Source: Lapidilactobacillus bayanensis (lineage in GTDB: Bacteria; Bacillota; Bacilli; Lactobacillales; Lactobacillaceae). From it: a stretch of 64,000 nt of DNA. Position numbers and translations under genes: made by a program. The notes beneath the pieces were generated by a model that saw only the letters and a program-made list of their open reading frames with translations, was not told where the DNA came from and made no database searches. Each line of letters begins with the position of its first letter. Position 1 is the stretch's first letter. The stretch lies in assembly GCF_003946695.1 (NCBI RefSeq), contig NZ_RHOX01000005.1, positions 1 to 64,000 on the forward strand. Direction: 5' to 3'. Below are positions 27,672 through 37,236 of this stretch, piece after piece.

Positions 27672-27802
27672 TATCATTAGAAGTGAGTTAGAGCCATGTT
27701 TCAACTTGGTGAACTTCACCAAAGTTGAATGGACGTCGTAACGAACATCAAAAGTTTCTTAGTGGATTTTGCTAAGAAATTATCATTAGAAGTGAGTTAG
27801 AG
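27672..27802 (+). repeat. 22-bp direct repeat flanking two hairpins in the ileS leader
   Basis: TATCATTAGAAGTGAGTTAG followed by AG occurs exactly at 27672-27693 and 27781-27802. The second copy runs into the ileS ribosome binding site. Between them lie two hairpins: one with arms TTCAACTT..GGTGAA and TTCACC..AAGTTGAA, the other with TTTCTTAG/CTAAGAAA. The repeat suggests an insertion or duplication in the leader after the T-box terminator. Confidence 0.85.
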
Positions 27803-27813
27803 GAGGAAGATCA

Positions 27814-30600
27814 ATGAGAGTTAAAGATACCCTACATCTTGGTAAAACAAAATTTCCAATGCGTGGTAGTTTACCGAAACGTGAACCTGAATGGCAAGCA
27901 GACTGGGAAGAGAATCATCTTTATGAGCAACGTCAAAAATTAAATGAAGGGAAACCAACCTTCATGTTGCATGATGGCCCTCCATTTGCAAATGGTAATA
28001 TTCATTTAGGCCATGCGCTTAATAAAGTTAGCAAGGATATTATTGTGCGTTACAAGTCAATGCATGGCTTTCGCGCCCCTTATGTACCTGGTTGGGATAC
28101 TCATGGTTTGCCAATCGAGCAGCAACTTGCTAAACAAGGTGTTGATCGCAAGACAATGGCGCCGATTGAATATCGTAAAATGTGTTTTGATTACGCAATG
28201 AATGAAGTTGAGAAGCAAAAAGTCGGTTTTAAACGTTTAGGAATTTCTGGTGATTGGGATCATCCTTACATCACCTTACAACCAGAATTCGAAGCAGAAG
28301 AAGTTAGAATTTTTGGCAAGATGGCTGAGAAGGGTTATATCTACAAAGGTAAAAAACCTGTTTATTGGTCACCATCTTCTGAATCAACACTTGCCGAAGC
28401 AGAAATTGAATATCATGATATCAAGTCGCCATCAATTTATGTTGCCTTTAAAGTTATTGATGGTAAAGGCGTTTTGGATTCCGACACGTCATTGATTATT
28501 TGGACCACCACACCGTGGACAATTCCGGCTAACTTGGCTATTTCTGTTAACCCACGATTTGATTACAGTGTGATTGCAACAGCTGGTAAGAAGTATGTCA
28601 TTGCAACTGAACGTTTAGCAGCAGCAACCGCTGCAATTGGCATTGAGGACTATACGGTTTTGAAACACGTCGCTGGCAAAGATTTGGAATACATCACTAC
28701 TAAACATCCACTGTATGACCGCGAATCTGTGGTCATTCTGGGTAATCATGTTACCTTAGATGATGGTACCGGTTTGGTTCATACCGCACCTGGTCATGGT
28801 GCTGATGACTTTAACGTCGGTAGTAAATATCATTTACCAATTTATTCAGTTGTTGATGCACAAGGCTATATGAATGAGAATGCGCCAGGTTTTGAAGGGG
28901 TCTTCTATGATGACGCCAACAAGTTAGTGACAGATGCACTCAAAGAAAATGGCTCCTTGTTGAAGTTAAGCTTCTTTACCCATAGTTATCCCCATGATTG
29001 GCGGACTAAAAAGCCGGTGATTTATCGGGCAACAACACAATGGTTTGCTTCAATTGACGCTTTTCGTGAACAAATTCTTGAGCAGATCAAAGGAGTTAAG
29101 TTCTTCCCAGAGTGGGGTAAGACGCGTCTGTATAATATGATTCGCGATCGTGGTGACTGGGTAATCTCGCGGCAGCGTGCCTGGGGATTGCCATTACCAA
29201 TTTTCTATGCAGAAGATGGAACTGCGATTATCACTCCAGAGACAACGCAGCATATCGCAGATTTATTTGCTAAGTATGGTTCAATTATCTGGTATGAAAA
29301 ATCTGCCAAAGAATTATTACCAGAAGGTTTCACTCATCCTGGTAGTCCCAATGGTGAATTCACTAAGGAAAAAGATATTTTGGATGTTTGGTTTGATTCT
29401 GGCTCATCACATCAAGCGGTCATGGCTCAACGTGATGATTTGAGTTTTCCAGCGGACTTATACTTAGAGGGCTCTGACCAATATCGTGGTTGGTTCAACT
29501 CAAGTATTATTACGAGCGTGGCGGTAACTGGTCAAGCACCATATCGTCAAGTCTTGTCACAAGGATTCACTTTAGATGCTAAGGGTCACAAAATGAGTAA
29601 GTCATTAGGCAACGTGATTGACCCTAATGATATCTTCAAACAAATGGGTGCTGAAATTATTCGTCTGTGGGTTGCCTCAGTCGATACCAGTTCTGATGTT
29701 GCTGTTTCGATGGAAGTTATGCGTCAAGTTTCTGAATCATATCGTAAGATTCGTAACACAATGCGTTTCATGTTGGCTAATATTGCAGACTTCACTGTTG
29801 ACCAAGATGCAATTGCTTATGAAGATTTACGCGAAGTCGATCAATATCTGTTAACTCGTTTGAATGAGGTAATTGCCAAATCATATGCAGCTTATGACGA
29901 GTATGATTTTGCAACCGTTTATAAGTTAGTTAATAGTTTCTTGGTTAATGATCTATCAGCCTTCTATCTCGACGTTGCCAAAGATGTTGTCTATATTGAC
30001 GCTGAGAATGACCCTGAGCGGCGTTCGATGCAGTCTGTGATCTATGAATGCTTAGTGGACTTAACGAAGCTCTTAACGCCAATTTTGCCGCATACAGCAG
30101 AAGAAATTTGGTCATATCTCTCTGAACCGGAAGATTATGTTCAATTATCTGAAATGCCTAAAGTTAAAAAGTTAGCGAGTCAAGAAACGTTGTTAGTTCA
30201 GTGGTCGAACTTCATGAAGTTCCGCGCTGATGTTCATCGTGCGCTTGAAGAAGCACGTAATGAAAAAGTAATCGGCAAATCTTTAGAGGCCGCAATTACG
30301 ATTTATCCTAATGCCGACTTGAAGAACTTATTGTCAATGTTGGATGCAGATTTAGCACAATTGTTAATTGTTTCTAAGCTAACGATTAGTGACCAAGAAG
30401 TACCAGCGGATGCAACAAAGTTCAATGATTTTGCAATCAAGGTGGAACACGCACCTGGTGAAGTTTGCGATCGTTGCCGTAAGACTTTAACCGATGTTGG
30501 TAGTGATCCGAAATTACCTAACTTGTGTGCAAGTTGTGCTGCCATTGTTCGTCAAGAATTCCCAGAAGTTCTAACTGAAGGTTTCGACGCCAATAAGTAA
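27814..30600 (+). CDS. ileS: Isoleucyl-tRNA synthetase
   Basis: A 928-aa class I aminoacyl-tRNA synthetase. The HIGH motif is HLGH (His64) in [15 protein letters not shown] and KMSKS is at 593-597. The editing domain lies between ([13 protein letters not shown]), and the tryptophan-rich motifs [11 protein letters not shown] and QWFASIDAF are present. The C-terminal zinc finger has CxxC pairs at 885-888 and 905-908. GAGGAGG precedes the ATG. Expression is controlled by the T-box upstream. It closes the dcw region in the usual order after divIVA. Confidence 0.97.
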   Translation: MRVKDTLHLGKTKFPMRGSLPKREPEWQADWEENHLYEQRQKLNEGKPTFMLHDGPPFANGNIHLGHALNKVSKDIIVRYKSMHGFRAPYVPGWDTHGLPIEQQLAKQGVDRKTMAPIEYRKMCFDYAMNEVEKQKVGFKRLGISGDWDHPYITLQPEFEAEEVRIFGKMAEKGYIYKGKKPVYWSPSSESTLAEAEIEYHDIKSPSIYVAFKVIDGKGVLDSDTSLIIWTTTPWTIPANLAISVNPRFDYSVIATAGKKYVIATERLAAATAAIGIEDYTVLKHVAGKDLEYITTKHPLYDRESVVILGNHVTLDDGTGLVHTAPGHGADDFNVGSKYHLPIYSVVDAQGYMNENAPGFEGVFYDDANKLVTDALKENGSLLKLSFFTHSYPHDWRTKKPVIYRATTQWFASIDAFREQILEQIKGVKFFPEWGKTRLYNMIRDRGDWVISRQRAWGLPLPIFYAEDGTAIITPETTQHIADLFAKYGSIIWYEKSAKELLPEGFTHPGSPNGEFTKEKDILDVWFDSGSSHQAVMAQRDDLSFPADLYLEGSDQYRGWFNSSIITSVAVTGQAPYRQVLSQGFTLDAKGHKMSKSLGNVIDPNDIFKQMGAEIIRLWVASVDTSSDVAVSMEVMRQVSESYRKIRNTMRFMLANIADFTVDQDAIAYEDLREVDQYLLTRLNEVIAKSYAAYDEYDFATVYKLVNSFLVNDLSAFYLDVAKDVVYIDAENDPERRSMQSVIYECLVDLTKLLTPILPHTAEEIWSYLSEPEDYVQLSEMPKVKKLASQETLLVQWSNFMKFRADVHRALEEARNEKVIGKSLEAAITIYPNADLKNLLSMLDADLAQLLIVSKLTISDQEVPADATKFNDFAIKVEHAPGEVCDRCRKTLTDVGSDPKLPNLCASCAAIVRQEFPEVLTEGFDANK

Positions 30601-30779
30601 CTGATTGTTGAAGGATGATTCAAGAGAAAAGTATGGTCTTTCGATGAACAAAAAGGTTCTGGGTTTGTCGCATCATAAGCCTACCTAGTCCGTTTGTTTG
30701 CTTCTCTGTGATAGTGCAGAGCAATTTGAGTACGGATGATTAAAACTTACAAAATTACGGAAGTATGATAAAAGTTAGA

Positions 30780-30880
30780 TTAACTTCAATGCTTCATAAC
30801 ACTGTTCTATTGAATCAAAGTTTTGTTTGAAGGGAACGGTGTAATTAAGGCATTTAAGCGCAAGACTTTGGCCCATGATA
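30780..30880 (+). repeat. Family A dispersed palindrome
   Basis: Left arm segments TTCAATGC and ACACTGTTC pair with GCATTTAA and GAACGGTGT on the right, forming a long imperfect hairpin. The right end is AAGGCATTTAAGCG, then GACTTTGGCCCATG. The stretch 30601-30780 before it has no recognisable gene. Confidence 0.65.
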
Positions 30881-30883
30881 ACA

Positions 30884-30931
30884 ACAAAAAAGAAATCAGG
30901 ATTCTTTAGCCTGGTTTCTTTTTTGTTTGTT
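30884..30931 (+). terminator. Strong terminator downstream of ileS
   Basis: CAACAAAAAAGAAATCAGG (30884-30902) pairs with the T-rich complement at 30912-30931 around a 9-nt loop. The stem itself supplies the T run. Confidence 0.85.
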
Positions 30932-30957
30932 GAATATTCTGCGAATTATGATTTTAA

Positions 30958-31085
30958 GGAAGTGGGGTGAAACTCGAGTTGTGTTTGATGATTAATTAAA
31001 CTAGTTGCTCTGCTTGATTAGTTTTTTAGTGAAGTGGAACGGTGTAGTTAAGGTATTCAAACTCAGGTTCGTATACTGCGTCAAC
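30958..31085 (+). repeat. Family A dispersed palindrome
   Basis: Starts GAAGTGGGGTGAAACTCGAG, contains GGAACGGTGTAGTTAAGG and ends ATTCAAACTCAGG, colinear with the copies at 30780 and 34080. The region up to 31180 has no gene. Confidence 0.6.
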
Positions 31086-31182
31086 AGAAAAAGTGAAGCT
31101 AGGATTTTTATTTCGACCTAACTTAACCAGATTTAACATCCAAGATTAACTAAAGCGCTATCAAAAGATCAACTTAAATTTA

Positions 31183-31245
31183 AAAAAATCGTTTACATTA
31201 CAAATAAGATGTGTTATATTTTCATTTGTAAGGTTAACCGGTTAA
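31183..31245 (+). promoter_or_regulatory. Promoter and candidate operators of the GntR-PTS operon
   Basis: TTTACA (31192-31197), a 17-nt spacer and TATATT (31215-31220) form the promoter. TTACAAAT (31198-31205) and ATTTGTAA (31224-31231) are perfect inverted arms around the -10, and TTAACCGGTTAA (31234-31245) is a perfect 12-bp palindrome; either could be the GntR operator. On the minus strand ATGTAAACGATTTTT (31184-31198) matches the CcpA cre consensus except at one position and overlaps the -35. Confidence 0.7.
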
Positions 31246-31260
31246 GTGGAGGACTCCAAA

Positions 31261-31962
31261 ATGCAATTAAAGTATCAGCAAGTTGAACAGTTTTTGTTAC
31301 ATCAATTAAAAAATGGTGATTTCAAGGAAGGTGATAAGTTTTATTCAGAGGCAGAATTAAAGGCCAAGTTCGAGGTTAGTTCTGCAACTGTGATTAAAGC
31401 AATTAATGAATTGGTTAGTAAAGGTTTGTTGACGCGTCAGCAGGGCAAAGGAACATTTGTTTCCAAAGCGCGTCAAGGACAACCAGTTAAGTTCTTTGAT
31501 CACGAAAGATTCATTGATGCTGATGAAGAAGTTACAGTTCATACCATTCGTCAAGAAAATGAACCTCGCATCCTTGACGAATTGCAACTTAACACGGATG
31601 ACAGTTATTACCACATTGTTCGTGTTCGTAAGATGAATCATGTTCCGGTTTATGTTCAGCATACGTATTTACGCACGGAATATTTCAATCAAAAAGCGTT
31701 AGTTGATCAAAATTATTATGCTTCTGTTTACGAACGTATTCGCGCAGATAGTGGCATTGATTTGTTCAATGCACCAATGGAAGAAACAACTAAAATTATT
31801 TTTCCAGTTCCTGATCTTGAACGTCAACTTTTGCAATTGACGGATCAGCAACCAGCAGCATTTATTAAACGTCATAGTTATTTACTCAATAATCAGATTA
31901 TTGAATATGTTGAAAGTTATAAAAAATGGGATTATTTCGAATTCCAAATTAAATCAATCTAA
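31261..31962 (+). CDS. GntR/HutC-family transcriptional regulator
   Basis: A 233-aa regulator with an N-terminal winged helix (about 1-70; GDKFYSEAELKAKFEVSSAT, KGLLTRQQGKGTFVSK) and a C-terminal UTRA ligand domain (about 80-230; ending AAFIKRHSYLLNNQIIEYVESY). GntR/HutC proteins usually repress adjacent sugar genes until a phosphosugar binds. The frame begins with GTG at 31246, but that overlaps GGAGG; the ATG at 31261 is correctly spaced. It is first in the operon with PTS IIC, IID and IIB and probably controls it from the palindromes at 31198-31245. Confidence 0.9.
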   Translation: MQLKYQQVEQFLLHQLKNGDFKEGDKFYSEAELKAKFEVSSATVIKAINELVSKGLLTRQQGKGTFVSKARQGQPVKFFDHERFIDADEEVTVHTIRQENEPRILDELQLNTDDSYYHIVRVRKMNHVPVYVQHTYLRTEYFNQKALVDQNYYASVYERIRADSGIDLFNAPMEETTKIIFPVPDLERQLLQLTDQQPAAFIKRHSYLLNNQIIEYVESYKKWDYFEFQIKSI

Positions 31963-31975
31963 AGGGAGCAGAATA

Positions 31976-32764
31976 ATGCAGATTGCATGGTGGCAAATTT
32001 TATTGTTAACGGTTTATTCAGGATTTGCAATTTACGATGGTAATAACACAACTTTTGGTACGGTTAAACCTACAATGGCTGGATTTGTAGCCGGTTTAAT
32101 TCTTGGCGATGTTCAAACTGGCTTAATTGTTGGTGGTACGTTGAACTTATTAGTCTTGGGTGTTGGTAACTTCGGTGGTTCGTCAATGCCAGATTACATG
32201 ACGGGCGCATTATTGGGGACGGCATTTGCAATTATGAGTGGTAAAGGAGCACAATTTGGTGCAACTTTAGCTGTACCGATTGGCTTATTAATGATTCAAT
32301 TGGATGTTCTGGCGCGGTTCTGCAATACGTTTTTCCAACATCGCGCTGAAAAGTTGGTTAGTGAGAAACATTTGAAACAAGCAACTTATATGAACTTATT
32401 CGGGATTATTCCAACGTCTATTTCTAGAATGTTACCTGTTTTCTTAGCATTAGTTTTTGGTTCACAATTCGTTCAATCCGTCGTTGATAACTTACCTATG
32501 TGGTTAATGAGCGGCTTGAAAACAGCCGGCGGTATTTTGCCAGCCTTAGGGATTGCGATTTTATTACGCTACTTACCAATTAAAAGAAACTTTGCTTTCC
32601 TACTTGTTGGGTTCTTCTTAGCCGCCTTTTTGAAAGTACCTGTTATAGGAGCGGCAATTATTGGCTTGGCTATGGCACTGATTGCATTTAATCGGGACAC
32701 GTCAAAAACCGAGGCCGTTACGGAATCAAGTACAACTGAAGGGGAGGACATGGAAGATGAGTAA
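31976..32764 (+). CDS. Mannose-family PTS, EIIC component
   Basis: A 262-aa integral membrane subunit (EII-Sor/Man IIC, PF03609) with about seven to eight helices. The start is MQIAWWQILLLTVYSGFAIY, with GTVKPTMAGFVAGLILGD and the IIC signature GGTLNLLVLGVGNFGGSSMP. Together with IID it forms the sugar channel. The C-terminal tail is acidic. GGGAG precedes the ATG. It overlaps the IID gene by 8 bp. Subtype is closest to the galactosamine/chondroitin-type systems by context rather than by a substrate-specific residue. Confidence 0.9.
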   Translation: MQIAWWQILLLTVYSGFAIYDGNNTTFGTVKPTMAGFVAGLILGDVQTGLIVGGTLNLLVLGVGNFGGSSMPDYMTGALLGTAFAIMSGKGAQFGATLAVPIGLLMIQLDVLARFCNTFFQHRAEKLVSEKHLKQATYMNLFGIIPTSISRMLPVFLALVFGSQFVQSVVDNLPMWLMSGLKTAGGILPALGIAILLRYLPIKRNFAFLLVGFFLAAFLKVPVIGAAIIGLAMALIAFNRDTSKTEAVTESSTTEGEDMEDE

Positions 32765-33557
32765 GAAAGATATTAAGTTAAGTCCAGAAATGAGAAAAGT
32801 TTTTTGGCGTTGGTATTTCTTCGGGCAAGCTGGTTGGAACTATGAGAAAATGCAAGGTTTAGGTTACTACTACAGCATGTATCCTTTGATCGATCAGTTA
32901 TATGGTAATAGTGATGATGCAGTTAAGGCATCGTTGAATGAGTTGCAGTTCTTCAATACTAATAATTCTATGGCACCTTTAATTCTAGGTGTTGATGGTG
33001 CTATTCAAGAAAGCCAAGGTGTCGCTGCTAACGATGCGGTTGCTTCTCTTAAAACAGGTATGATGGGACCATTAGCAGGTATTGGTGATACATTATTTGC
33101 TGTCATTCCTAATACAATTATTGGTTCAATTGCATCATATATGGCTTTAAAGGGTAATGCGTTTGCACTGATTCTGTGGTTGGCTTACGGTGTATTGCGC
33201 TTAACAATCATGCGTAGTTTCGTGGCCATGGGCTACCGTGAAGGGGTTAAGTTAATCAGCTCATTAGGTAATCGCCTGAAAAAAATCACTAGTGCAGCTA
33301 ATGTGTTAGGAATGACGGTAATCGGCGCGTTAATTCCTTCTGTTATTACAGCTGGTTTTGCTTACACTTTTAAAAATGGCGATGTTAAGATCACCTTGCA
33401 AAGTTTAGCTGATCAAATTATGCCCGGCTTAGCACCAGCACTTGTGGTTCTATTTACTTATTGGTTATTAGGTCGCAAGAAGATGAATTCTACCCGTGTT
33501 ACGCTAATCTTAATTTTAGTTGGTATTTTAGCTTATAATCTTAAAATTTTTGCATAG
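32757..33557 (+). CDS. Mannose-family PTS, EIID component
   Basis: A 266-aa IID subunit (PF03613). Conserved parts are WRWYFFGQAGWNYEKMQGLGY, the PLILGVDGAIQESQG segment, the repeated GPLAGIGDTLF and the C-terminal membrane helices. GGGGAGG lies 10 nt before the ATG inside the end of the IIC gene, showing coupled translation. The longer frame beginning at 32682 runs through the IIC gene and is not used. Confidence 0.92.
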   Translation: MSKKDIKLSPEMRKVFWRWYFFGQAGWNYEKMQGLGYYYSMYPLIDQLYGNSDDAVKASLNELQFFNTNNSMAPLILGVDGAIQESQGVAANDAVASLKTGMMGPLAGIGDTLFAVIPNTIIGSIASYMALKGNAFALILWLAYGVLRLTIMRSFVAMGYREGVKLISSLGNRLKKITSAANVLGMTVIGALIPSVITAGFAYTFKNGDVKITLQSLADQIMPGLAPALVVLFTYWLLGRKKMNSTRVTLILILVGILAYNLKIFA

Positions 33558-33579
33558 AGAATAGATAAGGAGAACCATC

Positions 33580-34059
33580 ATGAAAGGCTTTGTGAATATC
33601 AGAATTGATGACCGTTTAATTCACGGTCAAGTTGCAACACGTTGGTCAACTGGGTTGAAAGTAAATCGAATTATGGTTATTGATGATGAAGTAGCCGCAG
33701 ATGAGGTTCAAAAGAGTATTCTCCGCATGGCGGCACCGGCGGGAATTAGTACGTCAATCATCACTGAAGAAAAAGCAATTCATAATATTAAAGCCGGCAA
33801 GTATGAAAGTCAACGTGTTTTATTAGTTGTTAAACGGCCTAAGGTATTGTTAGATTTAATCAACGCTGGCATTCCAATCGATAAAATTAATGTCGGCAAT
33901 ATGTCTAACCGGGACGAAACTGTTCAAGTGAAAAAGTCAGTTAGTTTAACTGCTGAGGAACGTCACGATATTGAAGTAATTATGGCCCAAGGTGTCAAAG
34001 TAACCGCACAAATGGTACCCGATGATCCAGAAGTTGATTTCAGTAATTTCTTGAAGTAA
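33580..34059 (+). CDS. Mannose-family PTS, EIIB component
   Basis: A 159-aa cytoplasmic phosphocarrier (PF03830). The phosphorylated histidine is His15 in RIDDRLIHGQVATRW, the exact family signature. It accepts phosphate from IIA and passes it to the sugar during import. AAGGAGAA precedes the ATG. The matching IIA gene is separated from it by the two glycosidase genes, at 37237. Confidence 0.94.
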   Translation: MKGFVNIRIDDRLIHGQVATRWSTGLKVNRIMVIDDEVAADEVQKSILRMAAPAGISTSIITEEKAIHNIKAGKYESQRVLLVVKRPKVLLDLINAGIPIDKINVGNMSNRDETVQVKKSVSLTAEERHDIEVIMAQGVKVTAQMVPDDPEVDFSNFLK

Positions 34060-34074
34060 ATCAAAATTAGCAAT

Positions 34075-34192
34075 CGAACTAAAATAAATTGAACTCGATG
34101 CTTAACAACGCCGCTTTGTTTGACCAAACTTTTTTAGGTGCACAAAACGGCGTAATTAAGACATTCGAATTCAGATCTTTGTCCCATCACAA
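34075..34192 (+). repeat. Family A dispersed palindrome
   Basis: The clearest family A hairpin. The left arm has AACTCGATGCTTAACAACG and CCGCTTTGTTTGACC; the right arm, reversed, reads nearly the same (GCACAAAACGGCGTAATTAAG, given here without its last base elsewhere, then ATTCGAATTC). It ends CAGATCTTTGTCCCATCAC. It sits in the 271-bp gap between the IIB and GH88 genes; the rest of the gap shows only a short ACTGG/CCAGT hairpin near 34200-34225. Confidence 0.7.
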
Positions 34193-34330
34193 TAAAAAAT
34201 ACTGGCATTGGAGCTTTATTCCAGTTGGCAGTGGGATATTTTTAAGGAAATGTCGGCAGATTGTGTAAAAGTAATGGCGATTGCAATTAAGTTATTTTTT
34301 TGTTCCAATCTTTTTAGAAGGTGGTCAATC

Positions 34331-35473
34331 ATGCAAACAGAACTAATTAATCAAGGTCAAAAAGTTGATGATGCTTGGCTAACCAAGATGCTTAATCAGT
34401 GTGTTGGTAAGTTACGAAAAGCGTTGCCTAAATTTCAAAATGCTTTTCCCTCGGCCTGTACAACCAATATGAAATACCGTATTAAGGGTAATGATGATTG
34501 GACAAACGGCTTTTGGACCGCGATGATGTGGCAAGCGTATCAAATCACGAATGATTCGGAATTTAAGGTTCAGGCTGAAGAACAACTCGTTAGTTTTAAG
34601 CAACGTTTGGCGGACAACTTTATTCTTAATCATCACGATATTGGTTTCTTGTATTCTTTATCTGCCTATGCTGGTTATCAAATTACTGGTTCAACCACTG
34701 ATCAAGCAATGGTGGTTGCGGCGGCCGATGTTTTAGTTGGTCGTTTTCAAAAGAAAGGTCAGTTTATTCAAGCTTGGGGAGACTTAGATAATCCTGACGA
34801 GTATCGTTTAATTATCGATTCCTTGCTGAACCTTCCCTTATTATTTGAAGCAGCAAAAATTAGTGGCGATTCGCGATATGCCACAATTGGTCAACAACAT
34901 TATCAACAGGTGCTGGATTATATTGTCCGGCCAGATTTTTCAACTTATCACACATTTTACTTTGATCCGCAAACTGGTCAACCGCTCAAAGGAGCGACGC
35001 GTCAAGGTTATTCGGATAATTCTTGTTGGGCGCGTGGACAGGCCTGGATTCTATTAGGGATGCCACTGTATCGTCGTTTCTTCCAGGAGACTAATCAGCG
35101 AGAACGCTATCAGGAATTATTGAACTATTACTTACAACATTTGCCTGCTGATGGCGTTCCGTACTGGGATTTGATCTTTACTGAGGAAGATCAACAACCG
35201 CGAGATAGTTCGGCCGCGGCAATCGCGGCTTGTGGAATGATTGAAGCACAGAAACAAGGTTATTTAGCAAATGGTCAAGAACTAGCTCGTGGTATTATTT
35301 ATCGATTGGGTGAATCCTATTTAACTGGCGCTGATCAAGAAGGTTTATTACAACATGGTGTCTATGCTTATGCAGATAATAAAGGCGTAGATGAAGCTAA
35401 TTTATGGGGTGATTATTTCTTCATGGAAGCACTGATGCGATTGAAATATCATGATTGGCAAACTTATTGGTAA
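34331..35473 (+). CDS. GH88 unsaturated glucuronyl hydrolase
   Basis: A 380-aa alpha6/alpha6-barrel glycosidase that cleaves the delta-4,5 unsaturated uronic acid from lyase products of glycosaminoglycans or related acidic glycans, by hydration. Signatures are NMKYRIKGNDDWTNGFWTAM and HHDIGFLYSLSAY with the catalytic Asp103, and WARGQAWILLGMPL, YWDLIFTEEDQQPRDSSAAA toward the C-terminus. No signal peptide, so it acts on imported sugar. AGAAGGTGGT precedes the ATG; the frame open from 34208 has no such site. GH105 is an alternative family, but the motifs favour GH88. Confidence 0.87.
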   Translation: MQTELINQGQKVDDAWLTKMLNQCVGKLRKALPKFQNAFPSACTTNMKYRIKGNDDWTNGFWTAMMWQAYQITNDSEFKVQAEEQLVSFKQRLADNFILNHHDIGFLYSLSAYAGYQITGSTTDQAMVVAAADVLVGRFQKKGQFIQAWGDLDNPDEYRLIIDSLLNLPLLFEAAKISGDSRYATIGQQHYQQVLDYIVRPDFSTYHTFYFDPQTGQPLKGATRQGYSDNSCWARGQAWILLGMPLYRRFFQETNQRERYQELLNYYLQHLPADGVPYWDLIFTEEDQQPRDSSAAAIAACGMIEAQKQGYLANGQELARGIIYRLGESYLTGADQEGLLQHGVYAYADNKGVDEANLWGDYFFMEALMRLKYHDWQTYW

Positions 35474-35482
35474 GAGGAAGAT

Positions 35483-37231
35483 ATGATAGATTTTAAAATT
35501 GGATCAGAATTTCTGATCGACGGACAACCAATCAAATTATTATCAGGTGCCGTTCATTATTTTCGGATTGCACCGAGTCAATGGCGTTATACCCTCGAAA
35601 AAATGATTGAGGCTGGTTTAAATACTGTTGAGACTTATATTCCCTGGAATGTTCATGAGCCAGTAGAGGGCAAATTTAATTTTAGTGGTCAGGCAGATCT
35701 AGTTAAATTTATTGAGTTAGCTGCAGATTTAGGATTGTATGTGATCGTGCGGCCCAGTCCCTATATTTGTGCCGAGTGGGAGTTTGGCGGCTTTCCAGCA
35801 TGGTTATTACGGTATCCAGATATGATTGTGCGTACTAATACGCCACGTTTTATTGAGAAAGTTGCTCATTATTATCAACGTTTATTTAAAGAATTGGTAC
35901 CATTACAATTTACTCACGGTGGTCCGATCTTAATGATGCAAGTTGAGAATGAATATGGTTCTTTTGGCAATGACAAGAATTATTTGCGTAAAATCAAGTC
36001 ATTGATGGAAGAAAATGGCGTTGATGTACCATTGTTTACTGCAGATGGTGGCTGGCAACAAGCATTACAAGCCGGTTCACTAATTGAAGATGATGTTTTA
36101 GCTACCGCTAATTTTGGATCTCATGTTGCTCAGAACTTACAGGTATTACAATCGTTCTTTGACCAGCACCACCAGAAATGGCCTTTAATGTGCATGGAAT
36201 TCTGGGATGGCTGGTTTAATCGTTGGGGCGATGACGTAATTAAGCGTGATGAGACTGACTTTGAAATTAGCCTGAAAGAGTTGATTGATCATCAGGCTAG
36301 TTTTAATCTTTATATGTTTCGGGGTGGAACGAACTTTGCTTATTATAATGGCTGTTCTTCGCGTCATGAAATTGATTTGCCACAGATTACATCATATGAT
36401 TATGATGCAATTCTTCATGAAGATGGTACTGAGAATGATAAGTTTAAAGTATTGCAAACGGCTCTGGCAGCAAACAGCCAGCCAAGGCTTCCGCAACTAA
36501 TCAATCAAGATTTACCGACAGTACAGCGAACTGATCAGGTACGTGTTTTTGATGTGCTTGCTGAACTGACGCAACCTGTTGTTAGTGATTTACCCCAATC
36601 GATGGAAAATTTGGGCTCAGGTTATGGCTATGTTTTGTATCAGACAATGCTAACCGGTTATGATGCAGAAGAAACTTTACAATTAGTTGATGCCCGTGAT
36701 CGGGTTGATGTTTATCTGAATCAACACCTCATTGCCACTCAATATCAAGCAACTCTTGGTGAAACGATCACGGTAGAATTACAAACAACGAATCATGTAG
36801 ATCTATTAATTGAAAATATGGGGCGCGTTAATTATGGCGCGCGGCTGCTTTCGCCAATACAACGAAAAGGCCTAGGCACTGGCTTAATTGTCGATCGCCA
36901 TTTTCATTATCAATGGCGACAATGGGCCTTAGATTTTTGTCATCTTGAAAAGATTGATTGGACCAAGCATGTTTGTTCATACGGACCCACGCTTAATCGT
37001 TTTAAATTTGAATTGGGAGAACTAGCTAATACCTATTTGGATTGTCAAGACTTCGGTAAGGGGATTGTCTTAGTTAACGGGCAAAATATTGGGAAATATT
37101 GGTCGGTGGGACCGAAAAAGCGTTTATATATTCCAGCTGATTTCTTAAAAAAAGGCGACAATGAAATCGTTGTGATGGAAACGACAGCGTGTGACGTGAC
37201 GACTTTAAATTTTATGAGTAATGGAGATTAA
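35483..37231 (+). CDS. GH35 beta-galactosidase (BgaC-like)
   Basis: A 582-aa cytoplasmic glycosidase. The TIM barrel carries the acid/base Glu157 in GGPILMMQVENEYGS and the nucleophile Glu239 in PLMCMEFWDGWF; VETYIPWNVHEP and VRPSPYICAEWEFGGFPAWL are GH35 signatures. C-terminal beta domains end in GKGIVLVNGQNIGKYWSVGP. Length matches the intracellular BgaC type (about 595 aa) of streptococci, which prefers terminal beta-1,3-galactose and also lies beside a mannose-type PTS. It follows the GH88 gene by 9 bp and precedes the IIA gene by 5 bp. Confidence 0.92.
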   Translation: MIDFKIGSEFLIDGQPIKLLSGAVHYFRIAPSQWRYTLEKMIEAGLNTVETYIPWNVHEPVEGKFNFSGQADLVKFIELAADLGLYVIVRPSPYICAEWEFGGFPAWLLRYPDMIVRTNTPRFIEKVAHYYQRLFKELVPLQFTHGGPILMMQVENEYGSFGNDKNYLRKIKSLMEENGVDVPLFTADGGWQQALQAGSLIEDDVLATANFGSHVAQNLQVLQSFFDQHHQKWPLMCMEFWDGWFNRWGDDVIKRDETDFEISLKELIDHQASFNLYMFRGGTNFAYYNGCSSRHEIDLPQITSYDYDAILHEDGTENDKFKVLQTALAANSQPRLPQLINQDLPTVQRTDQVRVFDVLAELTQPVVSDLPQSMENLGSGYGYVLYQTMLTGYDAEETLQLVDARDRVDVYLNQHLIATQYQATLGETITVELQTTNHVDLLIENMGRVNYGARLLSPIQRKGLGTGLIVDRHFHYQWRQWALDFCHLEKIDWTKHVCSYGPTLNRFKFELGELANTYLDCQDFGKGIVLVNGQNIGKYWSVGPKKRLYIPADFLKKGDNEIVVMETTACDVTTLNFMSNGD

Positions 37232-37236
37232 CAACG

